DNA of 64,000 nucleotides from Erythrobacter sanguineus (lineage in GTDB: Bacteria; Pseudomonadota; Alphaproteobacteria; Sphingomonadales; Sphingomonadaceae), in contig CAMCUB010000015.1 in the NCBI GenBank assembly GCA_945878845.1, forward strand, positions 1 to 64,000, written 5' to 3'. This document shows positions 6,473 through 15,265 of the stretch, piece after piece (the first letter of the stretch is position 1; each line of letters starts with the position of its first letter). Made by a program: the position numbers and the translations under genes. The notes below the pieces were generated by a model, which was not told where the DNA came from, did not search any database, and saw only the letters and a list, made by a program, of their open reading frames with translations.

Positions 6473-7629
6473 AACGCCAGCTTCCCAAGTGCTTTGACCG
6501 CTGCGCGGCTTGCCAAGTGCCCATAATGCCGTTCGATCATCTCCGCGCTTGTCCCGGAGATTTGCGCGATGGTGAGAAGCGGCAGCCCGGCAGTCACAAG
6601 GTCGGTGATGGTGCTATGCCGCAAGGTGTAGGCGGTTGCGCCCTCGGGTAGCTTCGCCGCCGTCACCGCCGCCGCGATTGGCAGTTTCCAGCTATTCTTG
6701 TCCCATGCCTTCCCGTTGGCGCGCATGAATAGCGGCGCGGTCGGCAGCTTGTCCTTGGCTTGCTCCGCAAGCAGATTCGCCGCTTCGGTCGGCAGTTGAA
6801 TGCGGCGGGGCTTGCCAGTCTTGTCCTTGCCGATGGTGAGTTCTGCCGTGCGCTTGTCGAAGTCGCCAGCAGTCAGCGCCGCGAGCGCACCGGGCCGCAA
6901 CGGAAGCAAACAAAGCCCCCGGACAAATGGCGCAGCTTCGGTGTCCGCCGCATCGATCAGGCTGCGCCGCTGTGTCCGGTCCAAGTAGAGGGTCCGCCGC
7001 CCGTTCGCGTTGGGGATCGCCTTCAGCGCCTCTTGCCAAGCGGCCTCGGTGTTCGGCGCGCCGGGCGTGAGATACTTGGCTAGCGCCGCGCGGAGAACCG
7101 CCATGTCGCGGTTGACGGTGGAGCCTGCCCGCTTGCGCACCACGGTTTCACCATCCTTGTTACGGCTCACCAGCGACGGGCGTTCCTCCAACCGTGCCCG
7201 CCATTCGGCAAGGTGGCGGCGGCGCAGCTTGTCCAGCTTCACCTTGGCGACCAGATCGCCGTAGACATAGCGCTCGAAGCGGGCTTTCGCCTCGGGGCGG
7301 GATTCAGCATAGGCGCGGCAAGCGTCGGCAACGGTTTCGACCTTGGCGCGAATCTCGCCGCCCGACTCCACCAGTTCGGCCAAGGCTTCGGCCTCGCGCT
7401 TAGCGGCGGTGAATATCTCTTTGCCCGGCAGGATGCCGAAGTCCCCAAGCGACTTCACACGATACTTGCCAGCGTCCTCGTCATAGACGCGGGCAATCCA
7501 CGTTCCCTTGCCGCCACGCTTAGAAGGGCGAAAGCCCAGATAGCAGCCCGTCCGGAGCCGCTGCCAGTGAGGCTCGCGCTGCGCCTTAAGTGTTTCCCGG
7601 TCGCCAACCTTGCTTAAGTCCCGTGCCAT
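6469..7629 (-). CDS. Tyrosine-type integrase of the tRNA-Arg element
   Basis: A 386-residue phage-type site-specific recombinase. The N-terminal arm-binding/DUF4102-like part (LKAQREPHWQRL..., about 15-70) precedes the SAM-like core (about 95-200) and the catalytic domain. Catalytic residues seen: R245 (LPLRPGALAAL), R337-H338 in YTLRHST, and nucleophile Y369 (HYGHL). Box II begins with Y334 instead of the common His, and the box III position is T360 (SGTS). The ATG at 7629 gives a normal length. The gene lies 140 bases inside attR and reads inward. Confidence 0.9.
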   Translation of the reverse strand: MARDLSKVGDRETLKAQREPHWQRLRTGCYLGFRPSKRGGKGTWIARVYDEDAGKYRVKSLGDFGILPGKEIFTAAKREAEALAELVESGGEIRAKVETVADACRAYAESRPEAKARFERYVYGDLVAKVKLDKLRRRHLAEWRARLEERPSLVSRNKDGETVVRKRAGSTVNRDMAVLRAALAKYLTPGAPNTEAAWQEALKAIPNANGRRTLYLDRTQRRSLIDAADTEAAPFVRGLCLLPLRPGALAALTAGDFDKRTAELTIGKDKTGKPRRIQLPTEAANLLAEQAKDKLPTAPLFMRANGKAWDKNSWKLPIAAAVTAAKLPEGATAYTLRHSTITDLVTAGLPLLTIAQISGTSAEMIERHYGHLASRAAVKALGKLAL

Positions 7630-7642
7630 CGCCAGCCGCCCT

Positions 7643-7672
7643 CGTATGGAAAGTGTGGAATACGTATGGAAC
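7643..7672 (+). promoter_or_regulatory. Paired GTATGGAA motifs, putative integrase arm sites (right)
   Basis: CGTATGGAAAG (7643-7653) and CGTATGGAAC (7663-7672), 20 bases apart, with a weaker GTGTGGAATA between. They match the left pair at 2592-2613 in sequence and orientation. They also lie immediately upstream of the integrase start, so integrase or a partner bound here could repress int. Confidence 0.55.
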
Positions 7673-7770
7673 ACAATGGTGGATGCGGCTGGACAATGCA
7701 AGACGCTTTGCGCTGTTATTGCAACGCTTTCTCTGTCCGAGTTTGTCCGGGAATATCGGCTTTCCCTGCA

Positions 7771-7816
7771 CTCCGAAGGCAGAGGTCACAGGTTCGAATC
7801 CTGTCGGGTGCGCCAA
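7771..7816 (+). repeat. attR: displaced tRNA-Arg 3' half
   Basis: Forty-six bases identical to 2513-2558. There is no 5' tRNA half before it, so it is not a functional tRNA gene. It joins directly onto the terminator hairpin at 7813-7854, which is the natural end of a tRNA transcription unit. Confidence 0.95.
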
Positions 7817-7854
7817 CAAGGCCCGCCCCCTCAAGAGGGGGCGGGCCTTGTTGG
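7813..7854 (+). terminator. Original tRNA-Arg terminator, separated by the insertion
   Basis: A perfect 20-bp inverted repeat (7813-7832 against 7835-7854) with a minimal loop, followed by TTCT. The left arm begins in the CCA end of the tRNA copy. Before integration this hairpin would have directly followed tRNA-Arg; it is now 5.3 kb away from the expressed tRNA. Confidence 0.75.
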
Positions 7855-7867
7855 TTCTACCCAGGCA

Positions 7868-7950
7868 GATTCGAACCTCGTTCGGAGCCGGAGCGCAGAA
7901 GGCGCGGAGGTGGCGGAGCCGCGCAGCGGCGGAGCAATCCTGTCGGGTGC
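7868..7950. repeat. Further tRNA-like fragments beyond attR
   Basis: Two extra pieces of tRNA-Arg sequence occur after the terminator. GATTCGAACCT (7868-7878) is an inverted T-loop segment. AATCCTGTCGGGTGC (7936-7950) is a 15-base direct copy of the tRNA 3' end. They may be scars of earlier integrations into the same tRNA; chance similarity of the shorter piece cannot be excluded. Confidence 0.45.
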
Positions 7951-7969
7951 CCCGCCCCTTGGCGACACG

Positions 7970-9805
7970 TCACCCCTTCGCCCGCGCCGCGATCCATTCA
8001 TCCACCCGGCGCTCGAGGATCGAGAGCGGCTGCGATCCGCTCGCGATCAGGAGGTCGTGGAAGCCCTTCACGTCGAACTTCGCGCCCAGCTTCGCCTCGG
8101 CCCGCGCGCGCAGTTCCATGATCTTGAGCATCCCGATCTTGTAGCCGGTCGCCTGCCCGGGGAGCGTGATGTAGCGCCGCACCTCGGAGCGCGAGCGCTC
8201 GATCGGCTGGCGGCCGGTCTCGTTCATGTATTTGACCGCCTCGTCCTCGGTCCAGCCGAGCGCGTGGAGGCCGGTGTCGACCACCAGCCGCGCGGCGCGG
8301 AACAGTTCGGCGTCGAGGCGCATGAAGTCTGCCGCGATGTCGGGATAGGCGCCCATTTCCTTGCACACGGCTTCGGCATAGAGCCCCCAGCCCTCGCCGA
8401 ATGCGACATAGCCGGTGACCGAGCGGAACTTGGGCCCGCGATGCTGGCGCACCTGGATATCGCCTTGGGTGTTATGCCCGGGCACCGCCTCGTGGCACAT
8501 CAGCGTGTACATCGCCGCCGGATCGGGGACGGTGCCGACGAGGTGGACATAGGTCTTGGCCGGGCGCTTGCCGTCGGGGCTCGGGGCCGAGGCGTGGGCG
8601 GCTCCGCCCGCGACTTCGGAGAAGGCGGGCTCGCGCACCACTTCGATGCCGTAGGCCGGCAGCTCGCCAAAATACGCAGGCAGCAGCGTGCGGGTCTTGG
8701 CGACGAAGGCGTTGGCGGTGTCGAGATATTCCTTGCGCGCCGCGTCGTCATATTGGCGCGGGGGATAGAGCCGCTTGCGCTCGGCATAGAAGGCATGGCG
8801 GTCGGCGAACCCGGCCTGCTGCGCCAGCGCATCCTGCTCGGCCTCGATCCGCGCGACTTCGGCGCGGCCTTTCGCGTGGATCGCGGCCGCGGTCATGTCG
8901 GTGGTGGTGACGAGCTTGAGCTCGCGCTCGTAGTATTCGAGGCCCCCCGGCAGGGTCAGCGCGCCGACCTTGCCGCTGGGCGCGGTCGGCAGGCTGGCCT
9001 CGGCCCAGGCGATGATCGACCCGTAAGCGGGTTGGAGCGCGAGGATCGCGGCCTTGGCCTCCTCCAGCAGCGGGTCAGCCTCGGCCTGCGGGAGCTTGCC
9101 GGCGGTCACGAGCGCCGCGGTCTTGGCCTTAACGTCAGCCCACAGCGCGGCGTCCGGGCCGTCACCATAAGGAGCGCCCGAGGTCAGTTTGCGGCTGCCT
9201 TCGATGATCGTCTCGAACTGGAAGCGCGGCGGGTTGATGCCGGCCTTCTGGCTCGCCTGCGTCCGCTCGAGCGCGCGCGCCAGCACATCGGGCATCCCCT
9301 TGAGGCGGGCGATGTAGTTTTTCAGGTCGGTCACATCGGCGACCGTGTGGGTGTTGATAAGGAAATCAGGGAGCTGGCTGTGCGCCGAATAGAGCCGCGA
9401 ATAGAACGGCGGGCGATAGAGGCGGTTGGCGAGCGAGATCTCGGCGCGCTCCGCTTCCAGCGCCCAGATGTCGTAATGGACCTGCGCTTGCGGAGATAGC
9501 TTCGCCCGGTCGAACTGCGCCATCATCCGCGCGGCGCTGGCCTTGCGCCATTCGGCCTCGGCGCGGGCGGCCTCGTCCGAATTGTCGTTCCAGCGGTCGC
9601 CGCCCAGCTTGATCCCGAGCCGCGTCGCCAGCTGCGGCTGGGTCAACACATAGGCCGCGAACTCGGCGTCGAGGAAAGCGGTGAGCCGCACGTCCTCGCT
9701 CTGGGCCGGGATCGCGGCGGGGACGGTCTGGGCAAAGGCCGCCGTGCCCGGCAGCGTGGCGGCGGCAAGCGCCATGGCGAGGCTGAAGGCGGGTTTGTGC
9801 GTCAT
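7970..9805 (-). CDS. Exported DUF885 family putative metallopeptidase
   Basis: A 611-residue protein with a clear signal peptide (MTHKPAFSLAMALAAATLPG..., cleavage near AFAQ) and the DUF885 signature HEAVPGH at 438-444, which resembles a zinc-binding HExxH site. The family is predicted to contain zinc peptidases; substrates are mostly unknown. The chosen ATG gives the signal peptide; the longer frame extending to 10,219 is a read-through over the AraC gene. It stands alone, with the AraC gene 100 bases upstream on the same strand. Confidence 0.85.
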   Translation of the reverse strand: MTHKPAFSLAMALAAATLPGTAAFAQTVPAAIPAQSEDVRLTAFLDAEFAAYVLTQPQLATRLGIKLGGDRWNDNSDEAARAEAEWRKASAARMMAQFDRAKLSPQAQVHYDIWALEAERAEISLANRLYRPPFYSRLYSAHSQLPDFLINTHTVADVTDLKNYIARLKGMPDVLARALERTQASQKAGINPPRFQFETIIEGSRKLTSGAPYGDGPDAALWADVKAKTAALVTAGKLPQAEADPLLEEAKAAILALQPAYGSIIAWAEASLPTAPSGKVGALTLPGGLEYYERELKLVTTTDMTAAAIHAKGRAEVARIEAEQDALAQQAGFADRHAFYAERKRLYPPRQYDDAARKEYLDTANAFVAKTRTLLPAYFGELPAYGIEVVREPAFSEVAGGAAHASAPSPDGKRPAKTYVHLVGTVPDPAAMYTLMCHEAVPGHNTQGDIQVRQHRGPKFRSVTGYVAFGEGWGLYAEAVCKEMGAYPDIAADFMRLDAELFRAARLVVDTGLHALGWTEDEAVKYMNETGRQPIERSRSEVRRYITLPGQATGYKIGMLKIMELRARAEAKLGAKFDVKGFHDLLIASGSQPLSILERRVDEWIAARAKG

Positions 9806-9906
9806 CGAAAGAAGTCCCCTGTTGGCGCAGCGAGGCTGCACAGGCCGCTTGGGTAGCGGGCATCCCAAACCGGATGAAGCCCCCTTGGTCGAGCAATATG
9901 CGCTTT

Positions 9907-10809
9907 TCAGCGCAGGCGGCGGTAGGCGCTGGGGCTCATCCCGGTGTGCTGGCGGAAGGCGCGGGCGAAGGCCCCGCCGCCCGAATAGCCGACCGACAGG
10001 CCGATCTCGGTCATGTCGGTATCGGTCTCGCGCAGCAGCCGGCGCGCCTCGATCATCCGGCGCTCGACCAGATAGGTATGCGGCGGCTTGCCGATGCTCG
10101 CCGCGAACGCGCGGACGAAGTGGAACGGCGAGAGCGAGACCAGCGCGGCGAGCGTCTCGACCGTGTGCTCGCCGGCAAGATCGGCCTCGATCCACTCCTT
10201 GACCCGCCTCACCTGCCACGGCGCCAGCCCGCCCCGCGCGATCGCGGCGGGGACCTTGCGCATCGGCGCATCGGCAAGGCGCAGCAGCCGGAGCACCACC
10301 GCCGACAGCGCGGCATCAGCGAATTGCGCGGCAAACGGGTTCTGCACGCCCCCTTCGCGCCACAGCTGGCCGACAAGCTGGCTGATCGACGCGCATTCGC
10401 TCATTCGCGCGTGCAAACCGCCGAGGTCCGCGATCGGGGCGATCCCGGCGCGGTCGGCGATCTGGCTGACCGCGGTCCACGGCATGCTCAGCGAGAGCAG
10501 CTCGAACGGACCCTCGCCCTCGAACTGGCCCTGCGTGCCGGGCGGGGCGAGATCGAACTCGCCGGGCCGCTTGACCCCCTCGAACCGCCCGAAGCCGAGA
10601 TCGGCGGCGTAGCGCAGGTCGCCTGCGGTCAGAAGGTGCAGCAGCAGCTCGGGCACCGCCGGATCGGGCAGCGGCGCATCGGCGCGGAAGCGGAAGATGC
10701 GCGCGGCATGGCTGCCGGGCAGGGCGCGGGCTTCGACGGTAACGGAAGGTGCAAGCCCGCGGGCCACGAAAGCATCGAAGCTCTCATAGTCCTGCACCGG
10801 CGCTCTCAT
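9907..10809 (-). CDS. AraC family transcriptional regulator
   Basis: A 300-residue regulator with a variable N-terminal cupin-like domain and the AraC/XylS double helix-turn-helix at the C-terminus: HTVETLAALVSLSPFHFVRAFAASIGKPPHTYL and MTEIGLSVGYSGGGAFARAFRQHTGMSPSAYRR. The second HTH and the closing PSAYRR are typical. Its target is not evident; the exported DUF885 gene directly downstream on the same strand is one candidate. Confidence 0.9.
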   Translation of the reverse strand: MRAPVQDYESFDAFVARGLAPSVTVEARALPGSHAARIFRFRADAPLPDPAVPELLLHLLTAGDLRYAADLGFGRFEGVKRPGEFDLAPPGTQGQFEGEGPFELLSLSMPWTAVSQIADRAGIAPIADLGGLHARMSECASISQLVGQLWREGGVQNPFAAQFADAALSAVVLRLLRLADAPMRKVPAAIARGGLAPWQVRRVKEWIEADLAGEHTVETLAALVSLSPFHFVRAFAASIGKPPHTYLVERRMIEARRLLRETDTDMTEIGLSVGYSGGGAFARAFRQHTGMSPSAYRRLR

Positions 10810-10905
10810 AGAAGCGTGCGCCGTCCGTGATATTGCGAATCATTCCCCATGGCGGGAGCCAAGCCTATCACAAGCGTTAGGGATTGCGAAATCGCGGGCT
10901 CCGGA

Positions 10906-12000
10906 TCAGCCGAGCGGCAGGCCCAGCGCCTGCGCCACCGCCGCGATGTGGAGCTTGCCGCCCGAGACATTGAGACCCGCCGCCAGATGCGGATCGCCCG
11001 CCATCGCCGCGTCAGCGCCCATGTTCGCAAGCTTGAGCACGAAGGGCAGCGTCGCATTGCCGAGCGCCATGGTCGAGGTGCGCGCCACCGCGCCGGGCAT
11101 GTTGGCGACGCAGTAATGGATCACGCCGTCGACGGTGAACACCGGGTCCTCGTGCGTGGTGGCCCGGGAGGTCTCGAAGCAGCCGCCCTGATCGATCGCG
11201 ATGTCGACCACCACAGCGCCCGGGCGCATGCTCGCGATCATCTCGCGGGTGACCAGCTTGGGCGCGGCGGCGCCAGGCACCAGCACCGCGCCGATCACGA
11301 GGTCGGCCCCAGCCACCGCCTCGGCAATCGCGGCCGAGGACGCAAAGGCGGTGCGGATCTGGTTGCCAAAGGTCATGTCGAGCTCGGCAAGGCGGCGGTT
11401 CGAGATGTCGAAGATCGTCACATCGGCGCGCAGGCCGACCGCCATCTGCGCCGCGTTCACACCCGCAACCCCGCCGCCAAGGATCACCGCCTTGCCCGGC
11501 TCGACACCCGGTACGCCGCCGAGCAGCACGCCGCGCCCGCCCTGGTGCTTCTCGAGATAATGCGCCCCGCACTGCACCGACATGCGCCCGGCGACTTCCG
11601 ACATCGGCTTGAGCAGCGGCAGCGAGCCATCGGGGGCGGTCACTGTCTCGTAAGCGATGCAGGTGGCCCCGCTCGCCATCAAGCCCTCGGTCTGCGGCTT
11701 GTCGGCGGCGAGGTGGAGGTAGGTGAACAGCAGATGGTCGGGGCGCAGCATGGCGATCTCGCTCGCCTGCGGCTCCTTGACCTTGACGATCATCTGCGCG
11801 GCTTCGAACACGCTCGCCGCATCCGGCAGGATGCGCGCGCCAGCGGCCACGTATGCGGCATCGACGAAGTCGACGCCCGCGCCCGCGCCCGTCTGCACCA
11901 CCACCTCGTGACCCGCCTTTACCAGCTCGGCGACCGCTGCCGGGGTCAGGCCGACACGGTATTCGTTGTTCTTGATCTCGGTGGGAACGCCGACGCGCAT
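10906..12000 (-). CDS. ald: Alanine dehydrogenase
   Basis: A 364-residue NAD-dependent L-alanine dehydrogenase (alanine + NAD + water to pyruvate + ammonia + NADH). The N-terminal [20 protein letters not shown], the K-x-K-E-P block (VKVKEP), YLHLAADK, the Rossmann motif [10 protein letters not shown] (about 175-184) and [11 protein letters not shown] are all present. The length is that of the family. The start has GGAG upstream. It is divergent from an Lrp/AsnC regulator 137 bases away, which likely controls it in response to alanine. Confidence 0.95.
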   Translation of the reverse strand: MRVGVPTEIKNNEYRVGLTPAAVAELVKAGHEVVVQTGAGAGVDFVDAAYVAAGARILPDAASVFEAAQMIVKVKEPQASEIAMLRPDHLLFTYLHLAADKPQTEGLMASGATCIAYETVTAPDGSLPLLKPMSEVAGRMSVQCGAHYLEKHQGGRGVLLGGVPGVEPGKAVILGGGVAGVNAAQMAVGLRADVTIFDISNRRLAELDMTFGNQIRTAFASSAAIAEAVAGADLVIGAVLVPGAAAPKLVTREMIASMRPGAVVVDIAIDQGGCFETSRATTHEDPVFTVDGVIHYCVANMPGAVARTSTMALGNATLPFVLKLANMGADAAMAGDPHLAAGLNVSGGKLHIAAVAQALGLPLG

Positions 12001-12137
12001 GGGGGATCTCCTGCTCTGTTCTCTCACGCGTCTTTTAGCAGGAGGGGCGAGCGGGTTCTTCGCAATGATCGGCATGGGAGGGTGTCGCAGCGAGAAATTC
12101 TTGCGCAAGCGCGAGGCTTGGCGAATGAAAATCCCGC
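12001..12137. promoter_or_regulatory. Divergent ald / Lrp-type regulator promoter region
   Basis: The 137 bases between two divergent starts must hold both promoters. The GGAG site for ald lies at about 12,007-12,012 on the minus strand. No perfect long palindrome was found, which is usual for degenerate Lrp/AsnC sites. Confidence 0.5.
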
Positions 12138-12578
12138 ATGGATCGCATCGACCGGAAAATTCTTGATCTGCTCAGCGCAGACTCGCGCCTCACCGGCGAA
12201 GCGCTCGGCGAGCGTGTCGGCCTCAGCCCTTCGGCCGCGCACCGGCGGGTCAAGGCGCTCGTGGAGAACGGCGCGATCCTCGGTTACCGCGCGCGGTTGT
12301 CACGCGCGGCGCGGGGCAATCCCTCGACCGTGTTCGTGCAGGTCACCCTCACCGACCAGCGCCAGGCGACCATGCTCGCCTTCGAGGAAGCGCTCGCCCG
12401 CACCCGTCAGGTGGCCGAGGCGCATTTGATGAGCGGCCAGTCGGACTATCTCGTCAAGGTGCTGGTGCCGGGCGATGACAGTTACGAGCGCATCCACCGC
12501 GAGATCCTCTCGGCGCTCCCCGGCGTGCAGCGACTGGTCAGCCAGTTCACGATCCGCACCCTCGAAGGCGGCGATTGA
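12138..12578 (+). CDS. Lrp/AsnC family regulator, probable alanine sensor
   Basis: A 146-residue protein with an N-terminal HTH (DRKILDLLSADSRLTGEALGERVGLSPSAAHRRVKAL) and a C-terminal RAM ligand-binding domain (LMSGQSDYLVKVLVPGDDSYERI). It is divergently transcribed from ald; in many proteobacteria such a partner (AldR/AlaR-type) activates ald when alanine is present. That role is inferred from position. Confidence 0.9.
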   Translation: MDRIDRKILDLLSADSRLTGEALGERVGLSPSAAHRRVKALVENGAILGYRARLSRAARGNPSTVFVQVTLTDQRQATMLAFEEALARTRQVAEAHLMSGQSDYLVKVLVPGDDSYERIHREILSALPGVQRLVSQFTIRTLEGGD

Positions 12579-12798
12579 CCCCGCCCTGAGCCTGCACCGA
12601 GCCCGCTCGGACCGATTTGCGGCAATTGCGACAAATAAATGGCAAAACCATGAAAGACGCTCGTCTCGCGCGGGCTAGGTTTTGTCGCATGCCCCTTGTT
12701 TTCTGCGGGAGATTGCCAATCTGGCGTTTCCCGTTCTGTTACAGTTCAGGGTCAGGATTGCAGTAGCAAGTTAGTTTTCCGACGCGTATAGGACAAAT

Positions 12799-13833
12799 AT
12801 GGCAACGCCGATCTACGAATTTGCTCAGGTTCCGCGGGTTGATCCCGCGGCGAAGACGCGCGCCCGGGTCCGGCGCGTGCGCGATGCGGGGCAGGCTCCG
12901 ACCGTCGGCGTGATCTATAATCCGCGCAGCCACCGCAATCTCGGCGCCGATTTCGACTGCGGCATCTGCCCGCATGTCCACATCGCCCAGCCGCGCGAGC
13001 GCGGGCAGCTGCCGCAGGCGCTGGCCGAATTCGCCGCCAAGGGCATTGACCTGCTCGTCATCAACGGCGGCGACGGCACGGTGCGCGACGTGCTGACCTG
13101 CGGCCAGGCAATCTTCGGCGACGATTGGCCCGCGGTCGCGGTGCTCCCCAAGGGCAAGACCAATGCGCTGACCGTCGATCTCGGCGTGCCCGAGGAATGG
13201 GGCCTGCAGGATGCGATCGACGCGCTCGATCACGGCCGCCGCGTCTATCGCCGCCCGATGCTGGTTGCGGCCTCGAGCGAGCCGGGCAAGCGCGTGGCTG
13301 GCTTCATCCTCGGCGCGGGCGCCTTCACCAAGGCGACCCAGGCCGGGCAGAGCGCGCACAAGCTGGGCGCGTTCGATTCGATGGTCGTCGCGGTCACCGG
13401 CGTGTGGGTGCTGCTGCAGTCGCTGTTCGCCGGACGCGGCAATGCCTGGCGCAAGGGCGCGAAGATGGCGATCGGGCTCGGCTCGGCGGACGCTCCGATG
13501 GCGCATAGCGGCCATGGCGATCCGGCGATGCGCCAGCTGCTGTTCGCCTCGACGCTCGAGACGCTACCTGCGGGGATCAAGCCCTTCGGCGCGCTCCGCA
13601 ACGGGCTGAAGCTCGTCGCCGTCGATCAGATCCCGCGCCGCACCACCGCGCTGATCCCGCTGATCCTGATGGGCAAGCTCAAGGGTCCGCTGCGCGAGCG
13701 CGGCATCCACCAGATCGGCGCGACCCAGTTCAGCCTGTCGATCGGCGACCAGTTCATCCTCGATGGCGAGGCCTTCCCCGCTGGCGACTATCGTATCGAG
13801 CAGGGGCCGGAGCTCGCCTTCGTCGCGCCATGA
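12799..13833 (+). CDS. Diacylglycerol/lipid kinase family protein
   Basis: A 344-residue protein with the DAGK catalytic fold. IYNPRSHRN (about 39-47) matches the family's first block, and INGGDGTVRDVL (about 92-103) carries the GGDGT nucleotide-binding motif, followed by LPKGKTNALTVDLG. Such kinases phosphorylate diacylglycerol, ceramide or sphingosine-like lipids, the last of special interest in sphingolipid-making Sphingomonadales. It overlaps the next gene by ATGA, so the pair is co-expressed. Confidence 0.85.
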   Translation: MATPIYEFAQVPRVDPAAKTRARVRRVRDAGQAPTVGVIYNPRSHRNLGADFDCGICPHVHIAQPRERGQLPQALAEFAAKGIDLLVINGGDGTVRDVLTCGQAIFGDDWPAVAVLPKGKTNALTVDLGVPEEWGLQDAIDALDHGRRVYRRPMLVAASSEPGKRVAGFILGAGAFTKATQAGQSAHKLGAFDSMVVAVTGVWVLLQSLFAGRGNAWRKGAKMAIGLGSADAPMAHSGHGDPAMRQLLFASTLETLPAGIKPFGALRNGLKLVAVDQIPRRTTALIPLILMGKLKGPLRERGIHQIGATQFSLSIGDQFILDGEAFPAGDYRIEQGPELAFVAP

Positions 13834-14741
13834 CCGGCAGCGCCGCGGCGCTCGCCGAGCGGATCACCGCGCGCCTTGCTACTCCCGTTGACCCTGCCGT
13901 CGCCGGTTTCGCGCGCGCGCTTGCTGACGCATCGGGCGCGGTCGCGGTGCTGTTCTACGGATCGAATCTCAGGACCGGCTCGCTCGAAGGGGTGCTCGAT
14001 TTCTACCTGCTGCTCCCCGGCACGCAGGAGAGCGCGATCTGGCCGCGCGTGTCCTATCACGAGCGCCCCTATGACGGCATGACCCTGCGCGCCAAGGTCG
14101 CCACGATGGCCCTCGCGACCTTCGCCAAGGCGGCGGGCGGCGAGCTGGCCGATACCACCATCTGGGCGCGCTTCGTTCAGCCCAGCTGCCTGATCTGGGC
14201 GGCGGATGACACCGCGAAGGACGGCGTCATCGCGGCCGTCGCCTCGGCCGCCACCACCGCCGCTCGGCTTGCCGCCGCGCTCGGCCCTGTCAGCGGCACG
14301 GCCGATGACTACTGGCGCGCCTTGTTCCGCGCCACCTACAGCGCCGAATTCCGGGTCGAGAAAAGCGGGCGCGAAAACGACATCCTCTCGGTCAATGCCG
14401 ATCACTTCGCCGGACTGCTGCCACTCGCGCTCGAGGCGGGGGGGATCGCCCCCGGCCTCCACGGCAGCATCCTCACCCCGCGCCTGATGCCGGCAGAGCG
14501 CGCGCGCATAAAAGGCTGGTGGAAGCGCCGCCGCCGCCTCGGCAAGCCGCTCAATCTGCTGCGCCTCGTCAAGGCGAGCACCACCTTCGAGGGCGCGGCG
14601 CGCTATGCTGCGTGGAAGATCGAGCGGCATACGGGGATGCCGGTCAAGGTGACGCCATTCCGCGAGCGTTACCCGCTGCTGGCGGCACCTCAGGTGTTAT
14701 GGGACTTGAGCCAGCACCGCAGGAATCAACGTGCGCCCTAA
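13830..14741 (+). CDS. Conserved protein, possible lipid nucleotidyltransferase
   Basis: A 303-residue protein. An N-terminal block AVAVLFYGSNLRTGSLEGVLDFYLLLPG (about 38-65) resembles the G-S...D-x motif of nucleotidyltransferases, including the Tam41-type CDP-diacylglycerol synthases. I cannot confirm the match beyond this block. It is translationally coupled to a lipid kinase, which would supply a phospholipid substrate, so a role in CDP-lipid formation is a reasonable hypothesis. No membrane helix or signal peptide is seen. It ends in a 4-base overlap with the convergent DUF2141 gene. Confidence 0.55.
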   Translation: MTGSAAALAERITARLATPVDPAVAGFARALADASGAVAVLFYGSNLRTGSLEGVLDFYLLLPGTQESAIWPRVSYHERPYDGMTLRAKVATMALATFAKAAGGELADTTIWARFVQPSCLIWAADDTAKDGVIAAVASAATTAARLAAALGPVSGTADDYWRALFRATYSAEFRVEKSGRENDILSVNADHFAGLLPLALEAGGIAPGLHGSILTPRLMPAERARIKGWWKRRRRLGKPLNLLRLVKASTTFEGAARYAAWKIERHTGMPVKVTPFRERYPLLAAPQVLWDLSQHRRNQRAP

Positions 14742-15265
14742 AGGTATTGCATCGAAACCGTCATCCGCATGACCCCGGGCCCCGCGGTGAAGCGCACCTT
14801 TTCGAGCGGCGGTGCCTGCGGGATCAGGCCGAGGATCTTCTTGATGCCCGGATTGTTCGACATCCCCGCCCCGTCGGTCGAGACGTCGGTCTTGCGGTTG
14901 CCGTTGACGTCATGCTGGACCGCGATGGCGAAAGCGCCCTCCGCGGGCAGCGGCACGCACACCGTCATGCTGCCCGCCTGCGGCTTGGCGTCGACCCGGA
15001 TGACATAGCGCTTGCTCACCAGCCAATCGGCCTTGTTGGCGGGATAGGCGCGCACGAACAGATTGCCGGCGGAGGACTTCAGCCCCGTCACCGTGACCCG
15101 CACCGCCGGGCCCTTGCCCGCAGCGCATTGCGACAGGTCGTTGTTGACCGCGCGCCCATAGACATAGCCCTGCGCAGCCACCGGCGCGGCAAGCGCAGCC
15201 GCCAGCGCCAGCACGGCCACAGCGCGGCGGGCGAGACGGGGCGGAAAAGGCGAAATGACAGTCAT
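14738..15265 (-). CDS. Exported DUF2141 domain protein
   Basis: A 175-residue protein. After a basic, hydrophobic signal peptide (PRLARRAVAVLALAAALAAPVAAQ) comes a DUF2141 domain with the conserved HDVNGNRKTD and a glycine-rich GMSNNPGIKK loop. The ATG at 15265 is preferred to a TTG two codons upstream. It is the second DUF2141 member in this window; the domain's function is unknown. It is monocistronic and convergent with the preceding gene. Confidence 0.85.
   Translation of the reverse strand: MTVISPFPPRLARRAVAVLALAAALAAPVAAQGYVYGRAVNNDLSQCAAGKGPAVRVTVTGLKSSAGNLFVRAYPANKADWLVSKRYVIRVDAKPQAGSMTVCVPLPAEGAFAIAVQHDVNGNRKTDVSTDGAGMSNNPGIKKILGLIPQAPPLEKVRFTAGPGVMRMTVSMQYL

Noticed and set aside
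7771..7816. Second tRNA-Arg gene
   Set aside because: Only the 3' half is present; the sequence before it does not form a D arm or acceptor strand.
7610..9499. 629-codon plus-strand frame starting in the integrase leader and crossing attR
   Set aside because: It passes through the tRNA fragment and terminator and is antisense to the DUF885 gene.
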